This document shows, piece by piece, positions 1 through 5,026 of a stretch of 5,733 nt of DNA. Position 1 is the first letter of the stretch, and the number at the start of each line of letters is the position of its first letter. Source of the stretch: Desulfobacteraceae bacterium UBA5852 (lineage in GTDB: Bacteria; Desulfobacterota; Desulfobacteria; Desulfobacterales; UBA5852); the NCBI GenBank assembly GCA_002432195.1, contig DJGG01000133.1, positions 13,493 through 19,225 on the forward strand. The letters are read 5' to 3'. The notes beneath the pieces were generated by a model. It did not search any database. It saw only the letters and a list, made by a program, of their open reading frames with translations, and had not been told where the DNA came from. The translations under genes were made by a program, and so were the position numbers.

Positions 1-2
1 GG

Positions 3-224
3 CGGGTTCTCGCCACTGCCGCAGTGGTGGCCTTTTCCCTCTGGGGCATGGATATCATCGGATACTACCTTTCATCAGGAATCATGCTTCTCGTGCTCTG
101 CGTCCTTCTCGGAGAGAGGCGTCCCGCCGTGTTTCTCTCGTTGACGGGGGGATGGATCCTGTTCTCGTGGGCCGTGTTCTCCCGGATGCTGAACCTCAAT
201 CTGCCCTCGGGGCTTTTCTTCTGA
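3..224 (+). CDS. tctB: TctB-family small membrane subunit of a tripartite tricarboxylate transporter, 3' part only
   Basis: The frame is open from the left edge and ends with TGA at 222-224, so only the last 73 or so residues are visible and the true start lies outside the window. The piece is almost all hydrophobic: a helix around IIGYYLSSGIMLLVLCVLLG, a short charged turn (ERRP), then a second helix around FLSLTGGWILFSWAVFSRML, ending in LPSGLFF. A GERRP-type turn between the last two helices and an L-P-x-G-L ending are typical of TctB proteins, which normally have four helices. In this family TctB pairs with the large channel subunit TctA and takes substrate (carboxylates such as citrate) from a periplasmic TctC protein. 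The 16-base gap to the tctA start, with that gene's RBS inside it, indicates one operon; tctC would be expected upstream. The sequence alone is weakly conserved, and the call rests mainly on the tctA neighbour. Confidence 0.75.
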   Translation, partial: RVLATAAVVAFSLWGMDIIGYYLSSGIMLLVLCVLLGERRPAVFLSLTGGWILFSWAVFSRMLNLNLPSGLFF

Positions 225-225
225 C

Positions 226-232
226 AGGGAGG
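226..232 (+). promoter_or_regulatory. Ribosome binding site of the tctA-like gene
   Basis: AGGGAGG lies 8 bases before the ATG at 241. The strong match and good spacing fix the start of the TctA reading frame and indicate translation coupled to the preceding tctB end. Confidence 0.75.
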
Positions 233-240
233 CCTTTCTC

Positions 241-1122
241 ATGGACACAATATCTCATCTTTTTGAGGGACTGGGAAGCCTCATGGGACCCGTGCCCCTT
301 CTCGTGATCCTGGCGGGAGTGTGCGTGGGCATTCTCGGCGGCGCCATGCCGGGAATCTCTCCCTCCATGGCGGTAGCCCTGCTGCTGCCCTTCACCTTCG
401 GCATGTCGCCCGCCATGGGGCTCGTCATGCTGTGCGCCATCTACCTCGCGGCGAATTACGGCGGGTCCGTCACGGCGGTCATGATCAACACCCCGGGAAC
501 ACCTTCCGCGGTTGTCACCGCTTTCGACGGATACCCTCTCACCCGGAAAGGGCAGGCGGGAACCGCCCTCGGAATTTCCCTTATTGCCTCGGTGGTGGGA
601 GGGTTTGTCGGCATTGCCATTCTCGTCCTCTTTTCGGCACCCCTGGCGAGATTCGCCCTGAAATTCTGGCCTGCGGAATACTTCGCCCTGGCCATCCTTG
701 GACTGTCCACCATAGCCTCCCTCGGAGGAGGCCGGTGGCTGGAGTCTTTCATCGCCGTCCTGCTGGGGCTGCTGGCACCCTGGGCGGCCCTGGCCAACCC
801 TCTGGATGGGATGAAATTCGTCGGCCCCACCGGCGAAGTCGGCCAGGAGGCCTACGGCGACGAACGGCTGGCTTTCTACGACGGCAAGCTCTTTTCCGAA
901 GACTGCGCCCGCTGGGGCTTCGGGGAGGGGACGGTGACCACCCGCCCGGAAGGCGGCAAGGTCCATTTCCAGGCCGAGACCCAAAGCCAACGGTACGGCA
1001 GGATCGTCTGGGAGGGCGTGGTGGAGGGGGACCGCATCGAAGCGGTCTATACCTGGAGGAAGCAGGGGTGGTTCGTGGAAACGGTCCGGCAATACTGGTT
1101 CACCGGCACCCGCCAGCCGTGA
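241..1122 (+). CDS. tctA: Hybrid reading frame: N-terminal TctA-type transporter subunit joined to an unrelated secreted beta-rich protein
   Basis: The 293-residue product is far shorter than a normal TctA (about 500 residues, some 12 helices). Residues 1 to about 178 are clear TctA: GGAMPGISPSMAVALLLPFTF (from 32), IYLAANYGGS (67-76), NTPGTPSAVVTAFDGYPL (83-100), GQAGTALGIS (104-113), and EYFALAILGLSTIASL (146-161). Family knowledge makes this the membrane channel subunit of a TctABC tricarboxylate transporter. After SFIAVLLGLL, where TctA should continue with further helices, the frame reads APWAALANPLDGMKFVGP and becomes a soluble sequence rich in aromatic and charged residues up to WFTGTRQP. 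The LLGLLAPWAALA stretch looks like the end of a signal peptide with an A-x-A cleavage site. The product therefore looks like the front of one gene joined in frame to the back of another, near 751-780. A truncated TctA would not be expected to transport. It could be a genuine rearrangement or an assembly join. The TctA call for the first half is firm; the reality of the full-length protein is doubtful. Confidence 0.8.
   Translation: MDTISHLFEGLGSLMGPVPLLVILAGVCVGILGGAMPGISPSMAVALLLPFTFGMSPAMGLVMLCAIYLAANYGGSVTAVMINTPGTPSAVVTAFDGYPLTRKGQAGTALGISLIASVVGGFVGIAILVLFSAPLARFALKFWPAEYFALAILGLSTIASLGGGRWLESFIAVLLGLLAPWAALANPLDGMKFVGPTGEVGQEAYGDERLAFYDGKLFSEDCARWGFGEGTVTTRPEGGKVHFQAETQSQRYGRIVWEGVVEGDRIEAVYTWRKQGWFVETVRQYWFTGTRQP
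775..1122 (+). pseudogene. 3' part of a small secreted protein gene lacking its own start, fused after the tctA fragment
   Basis: From about residue 179 the hybrid frame encodes a compact domain of some 110 residues beginning LDGMKFVGPTGEVG. It continues through LAFYDGKLFSEDC, WGFGEGTVTT, GGKVHFQAET, GRIVWEGVVEGDRIEAVYTW and ends in WFTGT. Alternating hydrophobic and polar residues with G/D turns suggest a beta-sandwich or small beta-barrel. From memory it resembles uncharacterised secreted proteins of deltaproteobacterial type that open with a signal peptide and a LxGxxFvGxxGExG stretch. I cannot confirm that without a search and assign no function. Everything expected of the mature protein seems present; only the start codon and the front of the signal peptide are missing, replaced by TctA sequence. 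It is listed separately so a reader does not take it as part of a transporter. Confidence 0.5.
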
Positions 1123-1135
1123 GTACTGCGGACCA

Positions 1136-1159
1136 AGCCCCGGCGCACGGCCCCGGGCT
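1136..1159. terminator. Weak hairpin between convergent genes
   Basis: AGCCC at 1136-1140 pairs with GGGCT at 1155-1159. After a bulged C at 1141, GG (1142-1143) pairs with CC (1153-1154), leaving a loop of about 9 bases. It lies in the 45-base gap between the TGA of the hybrid frame and the phosphatase gene that converges on it. There is no real T-tract on either side (the minus strand continues TTGG), so this is at best a weak or factor-dependent terminator. Confidence 0.25.
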
Positions 1160-1167
1160 ATCCCCCG

Positions 1168-3048
1168 TCACAAGGCCTTGATGACGATCAGGGTCATGTC
1201 GTCCTCAATGGATTCGGTCCCCCGGAACTCCCGGACCGCCTCCAGGACGGCATCCCGGATGACCCCGGCCGCCTCCCCGGCATGGGTTTCCACCACGGCC
1301 TTGAACCGCTCCTTGCCGAAAGGCTGCCCGAGCCCGTCATGGGCTTCCCAGATTCCGTCGGTGCCCATGAGCAGGATCGTGCCGGGAGGGCCGAAGGGCC
1401 GCGTGTGCTGCTCGTAGGGGAAGCCGTCGTCGACCCCGAGGACCAGGCCCGGCCCGCCGAGCTCCTCGAAGCCGCGGCGGACCGGGTCGAAGAGCAGCGC
1501 AGGGTCGTGGCCGGCGCGCACCCACTGGATCCGCCGGCTGGCCGTGTCGAGCTCGAGGAAGAAGAGGCTCATGAAGTTGCCGGACTGCCGGGTATCGGCC
1601 GTCAACAGCCGGTTGATCCTGCGGACCCGCCGGTGGAGCTCCTCGGCCTCCTCCACCACGGCCCGCACGAAAGCGCGGGCCGTGGCCATCAGCAGCGCCG
1701 CCCCCACGCCGTGGCCGGTGACGTCTCCCACCACGAAGCCGAAGCGCCCGCATTCCGCTTCCCCGCAGGCATAGAAATCGTAGTAATCCCCGCCGGTCTC
1801 GTCGCTGTATACCGTCCGGGCGGCGATGGAGAACCCGGCCAGGGACGGGTCCTCGGCGGGCAGGAGCGTCCGCTGGATCTCCTGGGCCACTTCCAGGGCC
1901 TTGCGGATCCGCAGGCGGTCGGCGAGCTGCGGCACCATGGCGTTGAAGGCTCGCGCCACCTGCTCCCGCTCGTCCCCGGTGGTCAGGTTCATCCGGGAAG
2001 TGAAGTCCCCGCGGCCCAGCCGGGTCACCGCCTGGACCATCTCCTGGAACGAAGCGGTCATGGCCTTGGAGCGCCAGACGGCAAGGGCCACCAGCACCAG
2101 CAGGACCACCAGGGAGGCCGCCGCGGTGTCCACCCACTGCCAGCGGGCGAAGGCGAGGACGTCGCGGGCCACATCCACCACCATCCCCGGGGTGATGGTC
2201 ACCAGGGCCAGATCCCCGTTGACCGGCGCAAAGGCCCATACGGCCGGCCGGCCGCCCCACTGCCCCTCCAGGAATCCCGGCTCGCCCCGCGCCAGCCGCT
2301 CGCAGATCCGCCGCCGCCCGGCGTCGTCCATCCTCCGGAGCGTCTCCCCTTCCTCCCCCGGTCGCCAGGGCGCCTCGAAATCCTCGGCATCCCGGGCCGC
2401 CAGGACCGCCAGCCCCGCGGCCCCGTCGCACCGCCCGGCGTCCAGGGCCACCAGGTAGGCGTACATGCGGATCGACCAGCGCGACTCCAGCAGGCTGGCA
2501 TTCAGCAAGCCGGCAAGGTCCACCGCCAGGATCGCCGCCGGGGCGGCCTTGGGCCCCGCGTTGGGGGCCAGGGCGGCCAGGCGCACTTGGAGACCGTGGC
2601 CCGCCGCGGGGCGGAATGGCACGCCCCACAGCACGCGGCTGCGACTCCCGTCCCCCGTCCCTTCCGGGTGGTCCCACCCGGCCCCGGTCGGCAACAGGAA
2701 ATCGGGCCTTGCCAGAGCCGTGAGCTCCGCAGGGGGGGCGGAACCCGCCGTTGGCGGAAATCGGTGCGGGTCGGCCGGCGCCGGCGCTTCCGCCGGCGGG
2801 CGCCGGCCTGCGGCGCTGCGTCTCAGGTAGGTCTCGATTTGTTCCAGGTGCAGCCTCAGGATCCGGGCGGAACCTGCGGCGGTCTGGGTGAGCTCGGCGC
2901 CGGCGCTGTGGGTGAGGATGTTGCCCATGAGCTCCGAGATGGTCGCTCCCAGGCGCAGGGTCCCCACCTGGCTCACCGCCAACACCGCCAGCAGCGGCAC
3001 GACACTGAACACCAGAACGACGATCAGGAACTTCCAGCGGATGCTCAT
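1168..3048 (-). CDS. Membrane-anchored SpoIIE/RsbU-type PP2C serine phosphatase with periplasmic sensor and HAMP domains
   Basis: Counting from the chosen start (MSIRWKFLIV), the protein has 626 residues. It begins with a short basic N-terminus and a transmembrane helix at about 6-27. A periplasmic region follows (about 28-305), probably a degenerate Cache-like sensor with a Pro/Ala-rich stretch near 80-110. A second helix lies at about 307-324, then HAMP (about 326-382, with LGRGDFTSRM). The C-terminal PP2C-type phosphatase has ALEVAQEIQRTLLP (384-397), GGDYYDF (419-425), GDVTGHGVGAALL (441-453), RAGHDPALLF (511-520), GTDGIWEA (562-569) and IEDDMTLIV (614-622). The metal-binding aspartates (D421, D442, D564, D616/D617) are all present, so it should be active. 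Such enzymes dephosphorylate anti-sigma-factor antagonists (STAS proteins) in response to an extracytoplasmic signal, controlling an alternative sigma factor or another output. No STAS antagonist or HPK-type kinase gene lies nearby, so its partner is elsewhere. An in-frame ATG at 3078 would add 10 residues (MVAHRGPLNA). I prefer 3048 because AGGGGG lies 12 bases upstream and a candidate -10 overlaps the upstream ATG. Confidence 0.9.
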   Translation of the reverse strand: MSIRWKFLIVVLVFSVVPLLAVLAVSQVGTLRLGATISELMGNILTHSAGAELTQTAAGSARILRLHLEQIETYLRRSAAGRRPPAEAPAPADPHRFPPTAGSAPPAELTALARPDFLLPTGAGWDHPEGTGDGSRSRVLWGVPFRPAAGHGLQVRLAALAPNAGPKAAPAAILAVDLAGLLNASLLESRWSIRMYAYLVALDAGRCDGAAGLAVLAARDAEDFEAPWRPGEEGETLRRMDDAGRRRICERLARGEPGFLEGQWGGRPAVWAFAPVNGDLALVTITPGMVVDVARDVLAFARWQWVDTAAASLVVLLVLVALAVWRSKAMTASFQEMVQAVTRLGRGDFTSRMNLTTGDEREQVARAFNAMVPQLADRLRIRKALEVAQEIQRTLLPAEDPSLAGFSIAARTVYSDETGGDYYDFYACGEAECGRFGFVVGDVTGHGVGAALLMATARAFVRAVVEEAEELHRRVRRINRLLTADTRQSGNFMSLFFLELDTASRRIQWVRAGHDPALLFDPVRRGFEELGGPGLVLGVDDGFPYEQHTRPFGPPGTILLMGTDGIWEAHDGLGQPFGKERFKAVVETHAGEAAGVIRDAVLEAVREFRGTESIEDDMTLIVIKAL

Positions 3049-3073
3049 GGCGTTTAGCGGCCCCCTGTGGGCC

Positions 3074-3101
3074 ACCATATGACCGAAATCCGCACCTTCA
3101 A
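3074..3101 (-). promoter_or_regulatory. Candidate sigma70-type promoter of the phosphatase gene
   Basis: Read on the minus strand, TTGAAG (3101-3096) is followed after 16 bases by TATGGT (3079-3074). Each hexamer matches the consensus at four of six positions. Transcription would begin near 3067, giving a leader of about 20 bases before the ATG at 3048 and excluding the in-frame ATG at 3078. A moderate match, found by eye only. Confidence 0.3.
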
Positions 3102-3148
3102 AGCGGGGGATTCCGACGGGTGCCGGCGCCTTGCGTTCCCGAAGCCGG

Positions 3149-3178
3149 TTGAATTCCGCTTCGACCTCCTGCTATGGA
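3149..3178 (+). promoter_or_regulatory. Candidate sigma70-type promoter of the URO-D family gene
   Basis: TTGAAT (3149-3154) and TATGGA (3173-3178) are separated by 18 bases. The -35 matches at four of six positions and the -10 is poorer. Transcription would start near 3185, about 50 bases before the ATG at 3235. It is the most AT-rich spot in an otherwise GC-rich divergent spacer. Confidence 0.25.
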
Positions 3179-3234
3179 TAACCATCCCGCCCCTGCCGTG
3201 CCGCGGCGGAAACCCGGAAGCCCCGGAAGGCCCC

Positions 3235-4287
3235 ATGACCCCCCGCGAACGCGTCCTGGCAAGCCTGCGGTTCGAACGGCCCGACCGTTCGCCCGTGGCC
3301 CTGGGCTTCTTCGCCCAGTCCATCACGGCCCTGGATCCCACGCCGCCCGAGGCGGTCTTCCCCCTGGACGTGCGCTTCCTGGAGTTCGACCCGCCAGCCC
3401 GCCAGGACGGCTATCTGGACTACCTCGCCGCCCTGCCGGACGATGTCTACCTGGGAAACCCGAAGCAGCTGCGCACCTACCACGCGTGGAACTACCACCC
3501 CGAACGCCCGGGGGAACGGCCCCTGAGCCGCGTGCGCTCCCTGGGGGACCTCGTGGACCTGGCCCTGCCCGACCTCCGGGACGCCCGGCGCCAGCGGCGC
3601 CTAGCCGCGCGCACCCGGGCCTGGCAGGCCGAAGGCTACGCCGTGGCCGGGGGGCCGCCCCACCTGGGGGGCGAGCTCTTCGAGATGGCCGCACGCCTGC
3701 GGGGTTTCGACACCTTCATGGCCGACCTGGGGCGCCGCCCGCCCCTGGCCCACGCCCTCCTGGACCGGCTCACGGGCCTGCTGCTGGACAACGTGCGCCT
3801 TCTCGCCACGGCCGGGATCGACATCCTGCTGCTGGACGACGACGTGGCCATGCCCACGGGCCTCATCATCGGCCCGGCCACCTGGCGGGAGTTCTTCAAA
3901 CCGCGGCTGGCGCGCGCCATCCGGACCGCGCGGGAAATCGCCCCGGAGATCCTGGTGTTCTACCACTGCGACGGTGATTTCACCCGGCTGATCCCGGAAC
4001 TGCTGGAGATTGGCGTCGATATCGTCAACCCCCTCCAGCCCGACTGCATGGACGCCACGGCGATCCGCCGGGACTTCCCTCGCGGCCCGGCCTTCTGGGG
4101 CACCGTGGGCACCGCCCTCCTGTGGGACCGGGGCGCCCCGGACCAGATCCGGGAGGAGGTCCGCCGGCGCCTCGCCACCCTGGGCCCCGCGGGCCTCCTG
4201 CTGGCCCCCGCCTACGACATCGACTTCGCCCCCCTGGCCAACATCGAGGCCTTTGTCCGGGCCGCCGAGGATTTCGGCCGGCTATAA
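3235..4287 (+). CDS. URO-D superfamily protein (uroporphyrinogen decarboxylase / corrinoid methyltransferase fold)
   Basis: The product has 350 residues. It opens with MTPRERVLASLRFERPDRSP, the usual start of non-HemE members of the superfamily. Later motifs are ILLLDDDVA (197-205), GPATWREFFKPRLARAI (213-229), VFYHCDGDF (241-249), GVDIVNPLQPDCMD (260-273), FWGTVGT (287-293) and GPAGLLLAPAYDID (317-330). The RQAGRY-type substrate loop of true HemE is absent, so a role in haem synthesis is unlikely. Related proteins such as MtaA/MtbA and CmuA move methyl groups between corrinoid proteins and thiols using zinc held by His-x-Cys and a C-terminal Cys. Here His244 and Cys245 are adjacent and the C-terminal position lacks a Cys, so the metal site would differ and the substrate is unknown. 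The frame is open back to 3067, but that extension is not URO-D-like, overlaps the divergent gene's promoter region and lacks a good RBS. GGAAGG at 3225-3230, 4 bases before the ATG at 3235, supports the shorter start. No corrinoid protein gene is adjacent. Confidence 0.88.
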   Translation: MTPRERVLASLRFERPDRSPVALGFFAQSITALDPTPPEAVFPLDVRFLEFDPPARQDGYLDYLAALPDDVYLGNPKQLRTYHAWNYHPERPGERPLSRVRSLGDLVDLALPDLRDARRQRRLAARTRAWQAEGYAVAGGPPHLGGELFEMAARLRGFDTFMADLGRRPPLAHALLDRLTGLLLDNVRLLATAGIDILLLDDDVAMPTGLIIGPATWREFFKPRLARAIRTAREIAPEILVFYHCDGDFTRLIPELLEIGVDIVNPLQPDCMDATAIRRDFPRGPAFWGTVGTALLWDRGAPDQIREEVRRRLATLGPAGLLLAPAYDIDFAPLANIEAFVRAAEDFGRL

Positions 4288-4321
4288 GCCGGCTGCCGCG
4301 AATCGGTTCACCGGTTCGTGG
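4275..4321 (+). other. Two tandem stem-loops at the end of the URO-D family gene
   Basis: The first hairpin pairs 4275-4283 with 4287-4295: core GCCGGCT/AGCCGGC, 9 pairs including one G-U, 3-base loop. It contains the stop codon TAA (4285-4287). The second follows directly and pairs 4296-4306 with 4311-4321: core CGAATCGG/CCGGTTCG, 11 pairs including two G-U wobbles, 4-base loop TTCA. No T-tract follows either stem, so they are not classical intrinsic terminators. They may protect the mRNA 3' end, pause polymerase or act with Rho. The pairing is seen directly; the function is inference. Confidence 0.5.
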
Positions 4322-4349
4322 GACAGGGGCCGGCCCGCCGGGCAAAGGG

Positions 4350-4391
4350 CGCGCCGACCGCCTGCCGTGGTGCCGTCGGCGCGTTGGTTTT
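4350..4391 (+). terminator. Terminator-like inverted repeat after the URO-D family gene
   Basis: CGCGCCGAC (4350-4358) pairs perfectly with GTCGGCGCG (4375-4383), with a 16-base loop, and is followed by TTGGTTTT (4384-4391). The stem is strong, but the loop is longer and the T-tract more broken than in a textbook terminator. It lies 62 bases past the URO-D stop and ahead of the next gene's promoter, where a terminator is expected. Confidence 0.45.
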
Positions 4392-4459
4392 CGTCCGGAT
4401 GTGCTTTTCCCCGCCGCGTCCTAAGGCCTTGAGCACCCCCGAATACAGGATTGCCTCCA

Positions 4460-4486
4460 TTGCCGGATTACCTCCGCTGCTATAAT
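4460..4486 (+). promoter_or_regulatory. Extended -10 sigma70 promoter of the small lipoprotein gene
   Basis: TATAAT at 4481-4486 is a perfect -10 hexamer, directly preceded by TGC (4478-4480), the extended -10 element. A -35-like TTGCCG (4460-4465) lies 15 bases upstream, a short spacing that an extended -10 can tolerate. Transcription would start near 4493, leaving a leader of about 43 bases. It is the clearest promoter in the window and stands out from its GC-rich surroundings. Confidence 0.65.
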
Positions 4487-4521
4487 TTGGGTGATACAGG
4501 CGGTGGGGGCAACGGCTTTTG

Positions 4522-4528
4522 AAAGGAG
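4522..4528 (+). promoter_or_regulatory. Ribosome binding site that fixes the lipoprotein start
   Basis: AAAGGAG ends 7 bases before the ATG at 4536. It decides for this start over the in-frame ATG at 4491, which lies at the predicted transcription start and would add 15 residues ahead of the signal peptide. Confidence 0.8.
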
Positions 4529-4535
4529 ACAAGCC

Positions 4536-4781
4536 ATGTACAGAACGATGGCGATCGGCCTGGCCGTGGTGCTGTTGGGCCTGAGCGCCGGCTGCGAGAG
4601 CCGCTGGGGCTCCGCCGGCATCGGGGCCGTGGGCGGCGCGGCCGCCGGTGCCGGGGGGTATGAATGGAAGATCAAGTCCGAAATGAATCGGGTGGAGGAG
4701 GCCTACCGGGAGGGCCGCATGGACCAGCGGGAGTACGAGATTCGCAAGGATCAGATCGAGCGGCTTTCCATCCTCCGGTAG
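4536..4781 (+). CDS. Small lipoprotein with glycine-zipper-like and SHOCT-like segments
   Basis: The product has 81 residues. Residues 1-19 (MYRTMAIGLAVVLLGLSAG) form a short signal peptide ending in LSAGC, so Cys20 is the likely lipidated residue; the lipobox has Ser rather than Leu at -3 but is otherwise acceptable. A Gly/Ala-rich run at about 25-40 (GSAGIGAVGGAAAGAGG) resembles a glycine zipper, often membrane-inserting or self-associating. The C-terminal part (EEAYREGRMDQREYEIRKDQIERLSILR) is charged and helical. Its pattern of a short helix, a G-x-[IM] turn, then a YEIRKDQIE helix is like SHOCT domains, which mediate oligomerisation. The protein would sit in the cell envelope, anchored to the inner or outer membrane. 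It has its own promoter and RBS, so it is probably a single-gene unit. The cellular role is unknown, and the SHOCT-like and zipper readings are pattern recognition without a profile search. Confidence 0.85.
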   Translation: MYRTMAIGLAVVLLGLSAGCESRWGSAGIGAVGGAAAGAGGYEWKIKSEMNRVEEAYREGRMDQREYEIRKDQIERLSILR

Positions 4782-5001
4782 CGGAACGCCGGGATTGGCC
4801 TTCTGCCGGAGGAGGCTCAACAGGCCGTGGATAAAGAAGCATCCGGCCCAAAGGCAAGGCGCGGGCCGACGGGGATAGCTATGCCACCTTAAAGGTCGTG
4901 AGCATTTTCCCGAGGCGCGCGCCCTTCCGCAATTCCACGATCCGACGGGGAGGGCCGTTCTGCGGCCAACGCGGCCTTTCGGCCTCAGGCGTAGTTTGTC
5001 T
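4782..5001. other. Non-coding stretch with GGCC-rich stem-loops and one copy of a direct repeat
   Basis: I see no convincing gene here. It holds one repeat copy at 4814-4836 and a GGCC-rich structured segment at 4953-4984. There GGCC/GTT pairs with AAC/GGCC (4953-4959 with 4968-4976, 2-base bulge), followed by a small GGCC-TTTC-GGCC hairpin at 4973-4984, which cannot form together with the first. A minus-strand frame ending at 4879 reads RIVELRKGARLGKMLTTFKVA before its stop; it may be a protein remnant but has no start outside the neighbouring gene. On the plus strand this could be the long 3' untranslated region of the lipoprotein mRNA, closed by the terminator at 5002-5026. Confidence 0.4.
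4814..4836 (+). repeat. Imperfect 23-base direct repeat, left copy, with a DnaA-box-like core
   Basis: It matches 5513-5535 at 20 of 23 positions. The best-conserved part is CAGGCCGTGGATAAAG (4821-4836). The core CGTGGATAA (4826-4834) is one base away from the reverse complement of the DnaA box TTATCCACA. It lies 42 bases past a minus-strand stop codon. Confidence 0.55.
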
Positions 5002-5026
5002 GGCGGGACCAGGCCGCCTATTTTTT
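5002..5026 (+). terminator. Plus-strand intrinsic terminator overlapping the end of the convergent gene
   Basis: GGCGG (5002-5006) pairs with CCGCC (5014-5018) across a 7-base loop, followed at once by TATTTTTT (5019-5026). The T-tract orientation shows it stops rightward transcription, presumably from the lipoprotein promoter. The T-tract is the complement of the last two Lys codons and the TAG stop of the minus-strand membrane protein gene, so it also keeps rightward transcripts from running antisense through that gene. On the minus strand no T-tract follows the stem. Confidence 0.65.

Noticed and set aside
196..1181. Long overlapping frames over the tctA hybrid (298 codons minus, 286 codons plus)
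   Set aside because: The TctA frame has clear family motifs and an RBS; the others are low-complexity shadows.
1337..2677. 446-codon minus-strand frame inside the phosphatase gene
   Set aside because: It is an overlapping frame of the same strand, made mostly of Gly, Arg, Pro and Ala, with no motifs or RBS.
1282..3057. 591-codon plus-strand open frame antisense to the phosphatase
   Set aside because: The opposite strand encodes a phosphatase with all family motifs. The antisense product is His/Gln/Gly/Pro/Arg-rich with no domains, as expected for a mirror frame in GC-rich coding DNA.
3174..3977. 267-codon plus frame within the URO-D gene
   Set aside because: Pro/Arg/Gly-rich shadow of the URO-D frame; no RBS or domain.
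4308..4820. 170-codon minus frame across the lipoprotein gene and its upstream region
   Set aside because: It runs antisense over a gene with a promoter, strong RBS and lipobox, and it has no recognisable content.
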